A stretch of 64,000 nt of DNA. Origin: Pantoea sp. Cy-639. GTDB lineage: Bacteria > Pseudomonadota > Gammaproteobacteria > Pseudomonadales > Pseudomonadaceae. Under the pieces are notes generated by a model. That model made no database searches. It was not told the origin of the DNA and was given only the letters and a program-made list of their open reading frames with translations. The stretch covers positions 1-64,000 of the forward strand of contig NZ_VWXI01000013.1 of NCBI RefSeq assembly GCF_011752525.1, given 5' to 3'. Shown here one piece after another: positions 50,705 to 58,614 of the stretch (position 1 is the first letter of the stretch; each line of letters opens with the position of its first letter). The translations under genes were made by a program, and so were the position numbers.

Positions 50705-53700
50705 ATGCGCCTGAAGTGCATCCGCCTGGCCGGCTTCAAGTCGTTCGTCGACCCGACCACCGTCAATTTCCCCAGCAACATGGCGGCGGTGGTCGGCCCC
50801 AACGGCTGTGGCAAGTCCAACATCATCGACGCGGTGCGCTGGGTGATGGGCGAGAGTTCGGCGAAGAACCTGCGTGGCGAGTCGATGACCGACGTCATCT
50901 TCAACGGTTCCACCAGCCGCAAGCCGGTCAGTCAGGCCAGCATCGAGCTGGTGTTCGACAACAGCGACAACAGTCTGGTGGGGGAATACGCGGCCTACGC
51001 CGAGATCTCCATTCGGCGCAAGGTCACCCGCGACGGGCAGAACACCTATTACCTCAACGGCACCAAGTGCCGGCGCCGTGATATCACCGACATCTTCCTT
51101 GGTACCGGCCTGGGGCCGCGCAGCTACTCGATCATCGAGCAGGGGATGATCTCCAAGCTGATCGAGGCCAAGCCCGAGGAACTGCGCAACTTCATCGAGG
51201 AAGCGGCGGGCATCTCCAAGTACAAGGAGCGCCGCCGCGAGACCGAGAACCGCATTCGCCGCACCCAGGAAAACCTGGCGCGCCTGACCGACCTGCGCGA
51301 AGAACTCGAGCGTCAGCTCGAACGCCTGCATCGCCAGGCCCAGGCCGCCGAGAAATACCGCGAGTACAAGGCCGAGGAACGTCAGCTCAAGGCGCGCCTG
51401 TCGGCCCTGCGCTGGCGCGAACTGGACGAGCGCGTGCGCCAGCGCGAGACGGTCATCGGCGACCAGGAGATCGCCTTCGAGGCCCTGGTGGCCGAGCAGC
51501 GCAACGCCGACGCCAGCATCGAGCGCCTGCGCGATGGTCACCACGAACTGTCCGAGCGTTTCAACCAGGTGCAGGGCCGCTTCTATTCGGTGGCCGGCGA
51601 CATTGCCCGGGTCGAGCAGAGCATCCAGCACGGCCAGCAGCGCCTGCGCCAGTTGCAGGACGACCTGAAGGAGGCCGAGCGCACGCGCCTGGAAACCGAA
51701 TCGCACCTGGGCCATGACCGCACCTTGCTGGCCACCCTGGGCGAGGAGTTGGCGATGCTCGAGCCCGAGCAGGAGCTGACCCTGGCCGCCGCCGAGGAGG
51801 CCGCCGCGACTCTGGAGGAAGCCGAGCTGGGCATGCAGGGCTGGCAGGAGCAGTGGGACCAGTTCAACACCCGCTCGGCCGAGCCGCGCCGCCAGGCCGA
51901 GGTGCAGCAGACGCGACTGGCCCAGTTGGAGGCCAGCCTGGAGCGTCTTGCCGAGCGCCAGCGCAAGCTGGGCGAGGAGCGCGACCAGTTGGGCACCGAT
52001 CCGCAGGATGGCGAGACCGAAAGCCTCGGCGAGCAGTTGGCCGGCAGCGAGCAGTTGTTGGAAGACCTGCAGTTGCAGGAGCAGCAGGTCATCGGGCAGC
52101 TCGAGACCTTGCGTGATCAGTTGCAGCAATCCGCCCAGGCCCAGCAGCAGCAACAAGGCGACCTGCAGCGCCTGGGCGGCCGCCTGGCCTCCCTCGAAGC
52201 CTTGCAGCAGGCTGCTCTCGAGCCGGGTGGCGGTAGCAGCGAATGGCTGCGCGCGCAGGGGTTGGAGCAGCGTCCGCGTCTGGCCGAGGGGTTGCGTGTC
52301 GAGCCGGGTTGGGAACTGGCGGTGGAGACGGTGCTGGGTGCCGACCTGCAAGCCGTGTTGCTCGAGGGCTTCGACAGCCTCGACTTCAGCACCCTGGAAC
52401 AAGGCGAGCTGCGCCTGTTGCTGGGTGCCGGCGAAGGCGCACGCCTGCCAGGTAGCTTGCTCGACAAGGTCGAGGGCCGCACCGACCTGTCGCCCTGGCT
52501 GGGCCAGGTCAAGCCGGTGGAAAGCCTGGAGCAGGCACTGGCCTTGCGCACAGGCCTTGCCGAGGGCCAGAGCCTGGTCAGTCGTGACGGCTATTGGGTC
52601 GGCCGGCACTTCCTGCGCATCAGTCGTGGCGGTGAGGCCCAGGGGGGCGTGCTGGCCCGGGGGCAGGAAATCGAACGCCTGGGCCAGGAGCAACTGGAGC
52701 AGGAGGCGGCCCTCGAGCAACTGGACGAGCAACTGCAGCGCCTGCGTGAGCAGCAGCTCGACCTTGAGGAGCGGCGTGAGCAGTTGCGCCGTCGCAGCCA
52801 GGAAGAGAGTCGCCAGCATGGCGAGCTCAAAGCCCGCCTGTCGGCTGGTCGTGCCCGTGCCGAACAGCTCGAGTTGCGGCGCCGCCGTTTGCAGGAAGAA
52901 CTGGCCGAGCTGCAGGAGCAGCGCGCCGTGGAGCACGAACAACTGGGCGAAGCGCGCCTGCTGTTGCAGGAGGCCCTCGAGCTGATGGCCCAGGACACCG
53001 AGCAGCGCGAGCAATTGATGGCCCGTCGCGACACCCTGCGCGAGGGGCTCGACCGCATCCGCCAGGAGGCCCGCCAGCACAAGGATCACGGCCACCAATT
53101 GGCCGTGCGCCTGGGCTCCCTGCGTGCCCAGCACGATTCCACCCGCCAGGCGCTGGAGCGTCTGGAGCAGCAGGCAGCGCGCCTGAGCGAGCGCCAGGAG
53201 CAGTTGAACCTGAACCTGGAGGAGGGCGAGGCGCCGCTGGAAGAGCTGCGCCTGAAGCTCGAGGAGTTGCTCGAGCGGCGCATGAGCGTCGACGAGGAAA
53301 TGCGCCAGGCCCGCTTGCACATGGACGAAGCCGATCGCGCGCTGCGCGACGCCGAGAAACGCCGGACCCAGGCCGAGCAGCAGGCCCAGTTGTTGCGTGG
53401 TCAGCTGGAGCAGCAGCGCCTGGAGTCCCAGGGCCTGGACGTACGTCGCAAGACTTTGCAGGAACAATTGCTGGCGGACGGCTACGATCTTCAGGGCGTG
53501 CTCGCCACGCTGGAGGCCGAAGCCAGCGAGCAAGGCACCGAACAGGCTTTGGAGCAGCTCGAAGCGCGGATCCAGCGCCTGGGCGCAATCAACCTGGCGG
53601 CCATCGAGGAATATGAACAGCAGTCCGAGCGCAAGCGTTACCTGGATGCCCAGGACGCCGACCTGGTCGAGGCGCTGGAGACCCTGGAAAACGTCATCCG

Positions 53701-54193
53701 CAAGATCGACAAGGAAACCCGCAACCGCTTCAAGGATACCTTTGATCAGATAAATGCCGGATTACAGGCACTTTTCCCAAAAGTTTTCGGTGGTGGCAGC
53801 GCTTATCTGGAACTGACGGGCGAAGATCTACTCGATACAGGGGTGACCATCATGGCGCGTCCACCGGGCAAGAAGAACAGCACCATCCATCTGCTGTCCG
53901 GTGGCGAGAAGGCGTTGACCGCCCTGGCTTTGGTGTTCGCCATCTTCAAGTTGAATCCGGCGCCGTTCTGCATGCTCGACGAAGTCGATGCGCCGCTGGA
54001 CGACGCCAACGTCGGGCGGTACGCCCGTCTGGTCAAGGAAATGAGCGAGAGTGTGCAGTTCATCTACATCACCCATAACAAGATCGCCATGGAAATGGCC
54101 GATCAATTGATGGGCGTGACCATGCATGAACCGGGCTGTTCACGTCTTGTTGCAGTTGATGTGGAGGAGGCGATGGCCATGGTCGACGCCTGA
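50705..54193 (+). CDS. smc: Chromosome segregation protein SMC
   Basis: This is an ATP-driven DNA-loop motor of the condensin type. The 1162-residue protein has the N-terminal Walker A GPNGCGKSNIIDAVRWVMGE (residues 31-50) and a long Gln/Glu/Arg-rich coiled coil split by a hinge around residues 510-640. The C-terminal signature motif is LLSGGEKALTALALVF, followed by Walker B PAPFCMLDEVDAPLDD. Length is normal. It starts only 3 bases after the GntR stop. The very Glu-rich coiled coil produces a 1179-codon antisense open frame, which is not a gene. Confidence 0.97.
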   Translation: MRLKCIRLAGFKSFVDPTTVNFPSNMAAVVGPNGCGKSNIIDAVRWVMGESSAKNLRGESMTDVIFNGSTSRKPVSQASIELVFDNSDNSLVGEYAAYAEISIRRKVTRDGQNTYYLNGTKCRRRDITDIFLGTGLGPRSYSIIEQGMISKLIEAKPEELRNFIEEAAGISKYKERRRETENRIRRTQENLARLTDLREELERQLERLHRQAQAAEKYREYKAEERQLKARLSALRWRELDERVRQRETVIGDQEIAFEALVAEQRNADASIERLRDGHHELSERFNQVQGRFYSVAGDIARVEQSIQHGQQRLRQLQDDLKEAERTRLETESHLGHDRTLLATLGEELAMLEPEQELTLAAAEEAAATLEEAELGMQGWQEQWDQFNTRSAEPRRQAEVQQTRLAQLEASLERLAERQRKLGEERDQLGTDPQDGETESLGEQLAGSEQLLEDLQLQEQQVIGQLETLRDQLQQSAQAQQQQQGDLQRLGGRLASLEALQQAALEPGGGSSEWLRAQGLEQRPRLAEGLRVEPGWELAVETVLGADLQAVLLEGFDSLDFSTLEQGELRLLLGAGEGARLPGSLLDKVEGRTDLSPWLGQVKPVESLEQALALRTGLAEGQSLVSRDGYWVGRHFLRISRGGEAQGGVLARGQEIERLGQEQLEQEAALEQLDEQLQRLREQQLDLEERREQLRRRSQEESRQHGELKARLSAGRARAEQLELRRRRLQEELAELQEQRAVEHEQLGEARLLLQEALELMAQDTEQREQLMARRDTLREGLDRIRQEARQHKDHGHQLAVRLGSLRAQHDSTRQALERLEQQAARLSERQEQLNLNLEEGEAPLEELRLKLEELLERRMSVDEEMRQARLHMDEADRALRDAEKRRTQAEQQAQLLRGQLEQQRLESQGLDVRRKTLQEQLLADGYDLQGVLATLEAEASEQGTEQALEQLEARIQRLGAINLAAIEEYEQQSERKRYLDAQDADLVEALETLENVIRKIDKETRNRFKDTFDQINAGLQALFPKVFGGGSAYLELTGEDLLDTGVTIMARPPGKKNSTIHLLSGGEKALTALALVFAIFKLNPAPFCMLDEVDAPLDDANVGRYARLVKEMSESVQFIYITHNKIAMEMADQLMGVTMHEPGCSRLVAVDVEEAMAMVDA

Positions 54194-54399
54194 TGAGCGG
54201 GAATCGGGCGTGAACCTGCGGGTAAAAGCCCCTGGCAGGTGCGACAGACGGTGTAAAGTTGCCTTTGGTCGTGCTAGCTTAATGTCACTTGTTTTTTGCG
54301 TGGGTAAAACGCCTGTCAGAACATAGAGTTGGCGCCACGTGTTAAAGGCCTTTGAAGCCTTTGTTTTCAAGCATATTTTTTATAGAGGCACGGGATTAC
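54194..54399 (+). other. smc-zipA intergenic region
   Basis: These 206 bases have no gene or clear hairpin. The 3' half is AT-rich with TTGTTTTCAAGCATATTTTT at 54361-54380, which could hold a promoter for zipA; a specific -35/-10 pair is not convincing. Confidence 0.4.
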
Positions 54400-55299
54400 A
54401 TGGAAATCGGTCTGCGCGAGTGGCTGATCGTCATCGGCATCATTGTCATCGCCGGTATTCTTTTCGACGGCTGGCGCCGCATGCGCGGCGGCAAGGGCAA
54501 GTTGAAGTTCCGTCTGGATCGCAGTTACGCCAATGTGCCGGACGACGAAGGCAGCGCCGAGGTGCTCGGCCCTGCACGTGTGCTGGAAACGCACCATAAA
54601 GAGCCCGAGCTGGACGAGTCCGACCTGCCCTCGCTGAGCGCGCCGGCACGTGAGCGGGAGCGTGAGCGCGAAACCAAGCCGGCCAAGGCATCCAAGCGTG
54701 GCAAGCGCAACAACAGCCACAACGAGCCGCAGCAGGGCGACCTCAATCTGGCCGCGCAAAGCCGTGAGCCCGATCTGTTCGCCGACAGTGACGAAGAGCT
54801 GGTTGTCGACAACAAGCGCGAGACGGGTTTCGCCTCGTCGGGCAATGCCGTGAAGGAACTGCCGCCGGCCGAAGAAGTGCTGGTCATCAGCGTCATCTCC
54901 CGTGACGAAGGTGGCTTCAAGGGGCCTGCGTTGCTGCAGAACATTCTCGAAAGCGGCCTGCGCTTCGGCGAGATGGACATCTTCCACCGTCACGAAAGCA
55001 TGGCCGGCCACGGCGAGGTACTGTTCTCCATGGCCAACGCGGTCAAGCCGGGGGTGTTCGACCTGGACGACATCGATCACTTCAGCACCCGCGCGGTCAG
55101 TTTCTTCCTTGGCCTGCCAGGGCCGCGGCATCCGAAACAGGCTTTCGACGTGATGGTCGCCGCCGCCCGCAAGCTCGCCCACGAGCTCGACGGTGAGCTC
55201 AAGGACGACCAGCGCAGCGTGCTGACCGCCCAGACCATCGAGCACTACCGTCAGCGTATCGTCGAGTTCGAGCGCCGCGCGCTCACCCAGAAGCGCTGA
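54400..55299 (+). CDS. zipA: Cell division protein ZipA
   Basis: ZipA tethers FtsZ to the inner membrane at the division site. ATG 54400 gives 299 residues starting MEIGLREWLIVIGIIVIAGI, a single N-terminal membrane anchor with the short N-out tail usual for ZipA. A charged flexible linker (residues ~30-160) precedes a C-terminal FtsZ-binding domain with VLVISVISRDEGGFKGPALL, MDIFHRHESMAGHGEVLFSM and RAVSFFLGLPGPRHP. The smc-zipA-ligA order is standard in pseudomonads. Confidence 0.96.
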   Translation: MEIGLREWLIVIGIIVIAGILFDGWRRMRGGKGKLKFRLDRSYANVPDDEGSAEVLGPARVLETHHKEPELDESDLPSLSAPARERERERETKPAKASKRGKRNNSHNEPQQGDLNLAAQSREPDLFADSDEELVVDNKRETGFASSGNAVKELPPAEEVLVISVISRDEGGFKGPALLQNILESGLRFGEMDIFHRHESMAGHGEVLFSMANAVKPGVFDLDDIDHFSTRAVSFFLGLPGPRHPKQAFDVMVAAARKLAHELDGELKDDQRSVLTAQTIEHYRQRIVEFERRALTQKR

Positions 55300-55346
55300 T
55301 GTACCCGAGCGAGTGGGCCCTGCCTCGGTCCACTTCGCGATGATTC

Positions 55347-55381
55347 AAGCAAAAGAGCAGCCTGGGGCTGCTCTTTTGCTT
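55347..55381. terminator. 16-bp perfect hairpin between zipA and ligA
   Basis: The arms at 55347-55362 and 55366-55381 (centre AGAGCAGCC-TGG-GGCTGCTCT) pair fully. It stands between two co-oriented essential genes only 19 bases before the ligA start, so it may be a terminator with a T-rich 3' arm, an attenuator, or control of ligA translation. Confidence 0.75.
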
Positions 55382-55399
55382 TGCAAGAGAAGACGAAGA

Positions 55400-57754
55400 A
55401 TGAACGCCGAATCCCGAATCCATGAACTGCGCGCCGAGCTCGACCGGCACAACTACCGCTACTACGTGCTCGACGAGCCCAGCGTGCCTGACGCCGAATA
55501 CGACCGCCTGTTCAACGAGCTCAAGGCGCTGGAGGCCGAGCACCCGCATCTGGTAACCCCCGACTCGCCGACCCAGCGTGTCGGTGGCGCGGCCTTGGCT
55601 GCCTTCAGTCAGGTGCGTCACGAGGTGCCCATGCTCAGCCTGGGCAATGCCTTCGAGGAAGACGACCTGCGCGACTTCGCCCGCCGTGTGGAAGAAGGCC
55701 TCGACCTGCCGGGAGCGGACCTGTTCGGGGCGTCCGCTGCCGTCGACTACAGCTGCGAACCCAAGCTCGACGGCCTGGCGGTGAGCCTGCTGTACCGCGA
55801 TGGCCAACTGGTGCAGGGCGCTACCCGTGGCGACGGCACTACCGGCGAGGACATCAGTGCCAACGTGCGCACCGTGCGCAATATCCCGCTCAAGTTGCAG
55901 GGCGAGGGGTGGCCGGCGGTGCTCGAGGTGCGTGGCGAGGTGTACATGAGCAAGGCCGGTTTCGACCGGCTCAATGCCGCCCAGGCCGAGGCCGGCGGCA
56001 AGACCTTCGCCAACCCGCGCAACGCTGCTGCCGGCAGCCTGCGCCAGCTGGACCCGAAGATCACTGCCAGCCGCCCGCTGGAATTCTGCTGCTATGGCGT
56101 CGGCCAGGTGTCCGAGCCGTTCGGCGACAGCCACATCGGCATTCTCGAGAAACTCAAGACCTGGGGGCTGCCGATCAGTCGCGAGCTGCGCCACGCCGCA
56201 GGCATCGAGGAGTGCCTGGCCTACTACCGGGACATCGGGGCGCGGCGCAACGACCTGCCCTACGAGATCGACGGCGTGGTGTTCAAGGTCAACAGCCTGG
56301 CTTCGCAGCGCGAGCTGGGCTTCCGGGCCCGTGAGCCGCGCTGGGCGATCGCCCACAAGTTCCCGGCCATGGAAGAGCTCACCGAAGTGCTCGACGTCGA
56401 GTTCCAGGTCGGTCGAACCGGCGCGGTGACGCCTGTGGCGCGCCTGAAGCCAGTCAAGGTGGCTGGGGTCACGGTGTCCAATGCCACCTTGCACAACATG
56501 GACGAAATCGCCCGGCTGGGCCTGCGCATCGGTGACACGGTGATCATCCGTCGCGCCGGCGATGTGATTCCGCAAGTGATGCAGGTGGTGCTCGAGCGTC
56601 GTCCCGAGGATGCCCGCCCGGTGGCGGTGCCCAGCGCATGCCCGGTGTGTGGTTCGCAGGTCGAGCGTACCCAGTTGGTCAAGCGCAGCAAGGGCAAGGA
56701 AACCACCAGCGAGGGGGCCGTCTATCGTTGCGTTGGCCGCCTGAGCTGTGCTGCCCAGCTCAAGCAGGCGATCATCCACTACGTGTCGCGCCGGGCCATG
56801 GACATCGATGGCCTGGGCGAGAAGAGCGTCGAGCAACTGGTTGACGAAGGCCTGATCCGCTCGCCGGCCGATCTGTACAAGCTCGAGTTCGAGCAGGTGG
56901 TCGACCTCGAAGGCTTCGCCGAGGTCTCCAGCCGCAAGCTGCTGGAAGCCATCGAGGCCAGCAAGCGCCCGAGCCTGGCACGCTTCATCTATGCACTGGG
57001 CATCCCCGACGTGGGCGAAGAGACCGCCAAGGTGCTGGCCCGTTCGCTGGGCAGCCTGGCCCGCGTGCAGGTGGCGTTGCCGCAGGTGCTGACCTACCTG
57101 CCGGACATCGGCCTGGAAGTCGCCTACGAGATCCACAACTTCTTCGAGGATGCGCATAACCGCGAGGTCATCCAGCAGTTGCTGGACAGCGGCATGCAGT
57201 TGCAGGACGAAGGCGAGTTGGGTGCCGAGTTCGCCGCCAGCACCACGCTGGCCGGCATGCTGGCCAAGCTCGACATCCCGTCGGTCGGTCCGACCGGGGC
57301 CGAGAAACTGGTCGACAAGCTCGGCACCTTGGACAAGATCATCGCCGCCGACGGCATCGACTTGCGCCAGGCGTTGAACACCAAGCAGGCCGAAGGCGTG
57401 CGCGAGTTCTTCAAGGTCGAGGCCAACCAGCAACTGGCGCGTGATATCGAAGCCCAGTTGCTGGCCTTCGGCATGCACTGGTCGTGCGAGAAGAAGAGCG
57501 CCGAGGGTCTGCCGCTCGCTGGGCAGACCTGGGTGCTGACCGGCACCCTCGAGCGCATGAGCCGCGACGTGGCCAAGGAAAAACTGGAAAGCCTGGGGGC
57601 CAAGGTGGCAGGTTCGGTCTCCGGAAAGACCCACTGCGTGGTCGCCGGTCCCGGCGCCGGCTCCAAGCTGGCCAAGGCCAACGAGCTAGGGGTCAACGTA
57701 CTGGACGAAGAGCAGTTCGTCGCGTTCATGGCCGGGCAGGGCATCGCCCTGTAG
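55400..57754 (+). CDS. ligA: NAD+-dependent DNA ligase
   Basis: LigA seals nicks during replication and repair. ATG 55400 gives 784 residues. The Ia and adenylation domains contain HNYRYYVLDEPSVPDAEYD and the AMP-accepting Lys122 in CEPKLDGLAVSLLY. The OB fold has EFQVGRTGAVTPVARLKPV, a four-Cys zinc finger (CPVCGSQVE...YRCVGRLSC) follows, then helix-hairpin-helix repeats, and a BRCT domain (LAGQTWVLTGTLERMSRDVA) ends the protein. It is longer than the ~670-residue E. coli enzyme, as in other pseudomonads, through inserts near residues 100-118 and in the zinc region. A GTG/ATG further upstream would cross the hairpin. Confidence 0.97.
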   Translation: MNAESRIHELRAELDRHNYRYYVLDEPSVPDAEYDRLFNELKALEAEHPHLVTPDSPTQRVGGAALAAFSQVRHEVPMLSLGNAFEEDDLRDFARRVEEGLDLPGADLFGASAAVDYSCEPKLDGLAVSLLYRDGQLVQGATRGDGTTGEDISANVRTVRNIPLKLQGEGWPAVLEVRGEVYMSKAGFDRLNAAQAEAGGKTFANPRNAAAGSLRQLDPKITASRPLEFCCYGVGQVSEPFGDSHIGILEKLKTWGLPISRELRHAAGIEECLAYYRDIGARRNDLPYEIDGVVFKVNSLASQRELGFRAREPRWAIAHKFPAMEELTEVLDVEFQVGRTGAVTPVARLKPVKVAGVTVSNATLHNMDEIARLGLRIGDTVIIRRAGDVIPQVMQVVLERRPEDARPVAVPSACPVCGSQVERTQLVKRSKGKETTSEGAVYRCVGRLSCAAQLKQAIIHYVSRRAMDIDGLGEKSVEQLVDEGLIRSPADLYKLEFEQVVDLEGFAEVSSRKLLEAIEASKRPSLARFIYALGIPDVGEETAKVLARSLGSLARVQVALPQVLTYLPDIGLEVAYEIHNFFEDAHNREVIQQLLDSGMQLQDEGELGAEFAASTTLAGMLAKLDIPSVGPTGAEKLVDKLGTLDKIIAADGIDLRQALNTKQAEGVREFFKVEANQQLARDIEAQLLAFGMHWSCEKKSAEGLPLAGQTWVLTGTLERMSRDVAKEKLESLGAKVAGSVSGKTHCVVAGPGAGSKLAKANELGVNVLDEEQFVAFMAGQGIAL

Positions 57755-57755
57755 G

Positions 57756-57772
57756 CGCCAGCCTGGCTGGCG
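57756..57772 (+). terminator. Short hairpin after ligA
   Basis: CGCCAGC and GCTGGCG pair around CTG directly after the ligA stop. There is no U-run. Confidence 0.45.
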
Positions 57773-57875
57773 AACCGGACACCGCGGAGTCTGGCATCGA
57801 CGCCGCCGCCGTTGTTCGCCGGCTGGCATGCCGCCACAAGTCCTTGAGAAATGATGGTTTTTTCTCGGGAAGAGG

Positions 57876-57903
57876 TTGTAACTTCCGGCTGGCGCTGTAC
57901 AAT
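57876..57903 (+). promoter_or_regulatory. Promoter of the 4.5S RNA gene
   Basis: A TTGTAA -35 element (57876-57881) and TACAAT -10 element (57898-57903) are separated by 16 bases. They lie about 30 bases before the predicted mature RNA. The intervening CGGCTCG...CGAGCCG (57908-57929) would form a hairpin in the precursor leader. Confidence 0.6.
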
Positions 57904-57933
57904 GGCGCGGCTCGTCACATGGCGAGCCGTCGT

Positions 57934-58046
57934 GGTGGCCCCATCGGTCCCCCCGCATTGATTACCCGTTAACCTGGTCAGGCCCGGAAGGGAGCAGCCA
58001 TAGCGGGAACATCGAGTGCCGGGGTGTGGCTGGTGGGGCCGCCTCC
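57934..58046 (+). ncRNA. ffs: Signal recognition particle RNA (4.5S RNA)
   Basis: The conserved domain IV core GGTCAGGCCCGGAAGGGAGC followed by AGCCATAGCGGGAAC and GTGCCGGGGTGTGGCTGGT is diagnostic. The ends pair (GGTGGCCCCATC with GGTGGGGCCGCC), giving a rod of about 113 nucleotides, the usual bacterial size. The RNA binds Ffh and targets membrane proteins to the translocon. Ends are predicted from pairing and are accurate to a few bases. It lies upstream of dnaX, as in related genomes. Confidence 0.95.
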
Positions 58047-58187
58047 ATTTCAGGCCCGGGAAACTTCACCGCGCCTGCCGCGCCAGTCCTTCTTACCTCT
58101 GCATACGTCTTCGCACCTGCACAAAGCTGCGCGGGGCCTTATCATGCATCCCATCGTGTCAGTCCGTTCGGCCAGGAGATAGCGACC

Positions 58188-58583
58188 GTGGAACATGTCG
58201 ACGACCTCACCCGCCACAAGATCCGGGAATGGCAATTGCGCCGCCTGGAAATCAAGGACCAGATGGCTGCCCAGCCCGAGCGCATGCTGGAGCTGTCGCA
58301 AGTGCTCGACCAGATGGAAGAAGAGCACGAGCGCATCCTCGGCGAAGCGGCGCCGCCCGCCGTCGCCAGCGAGCCCGCCGCGGCGCTGGCGCTGCAGCTC
58401 AACGTTGCTGCGAGCAGCGTGCGTGACCTGCGCAAGTTGCTGGAACTGGCGTTGCACGAGCTCGAGGGGGTACTCGACGCCCAGCAGCCCGGCAACAGCT
58501 ACCCTGGCGACATGTCTGGTTCTCTGGGCGCCTACCGGTTCGAACTGGTGACGGGCGACACGCCCGATACTGGCGCGGTCTGA
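58188..58583 (+). CDS. Small helical protein of unknown function
   Basis: I place the start at GTG 58188, preceded by AGGAGA at good spacing; the frame is open back to 58026 but that would overlap the end of the 4.5S RNA. The 131-residue product is charged and helical, with heptad-like segments (HKIREWQLRRLEIKDQMAAQ, MLELSQVLDQMEEEHERILG, VRDLRKLLELALHELEGVLD). It has no membrane segment or signal peptide. No family is recognised. It ends 31 bases before the ATPase gene, so the two may form an operon. Confidence 0.65.
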   Translation: MEHVDDLTRHKIREWQLRRLEIKDQMAAQPERMLELSQVLDQMEEEHERILGEAAPPAVASEPAAALALQLNVAASSVRDLRKLLELALHELEGVLDAQQPGNSYPGDMSGSLGAYRFELVTGDTPDTGAV

Positions 58584-58614
58584 ACGATCCCTGGTTTGCG
58601 CAAGGTCGACCCGC

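Noticed and set aside
49994..53533. 1179-codon minus-strand frame over GntR and smc
   Set aside because: Leu/Gln-rich antisense image of the SMC coiled coil, not a protein.
57892..57903. GCTGTACAAT as another member of the TTGTRTACAA operator set
   Set aside because: The left arm does not match; it is better explained as the -10 element of the 4.5S RNA promoter.
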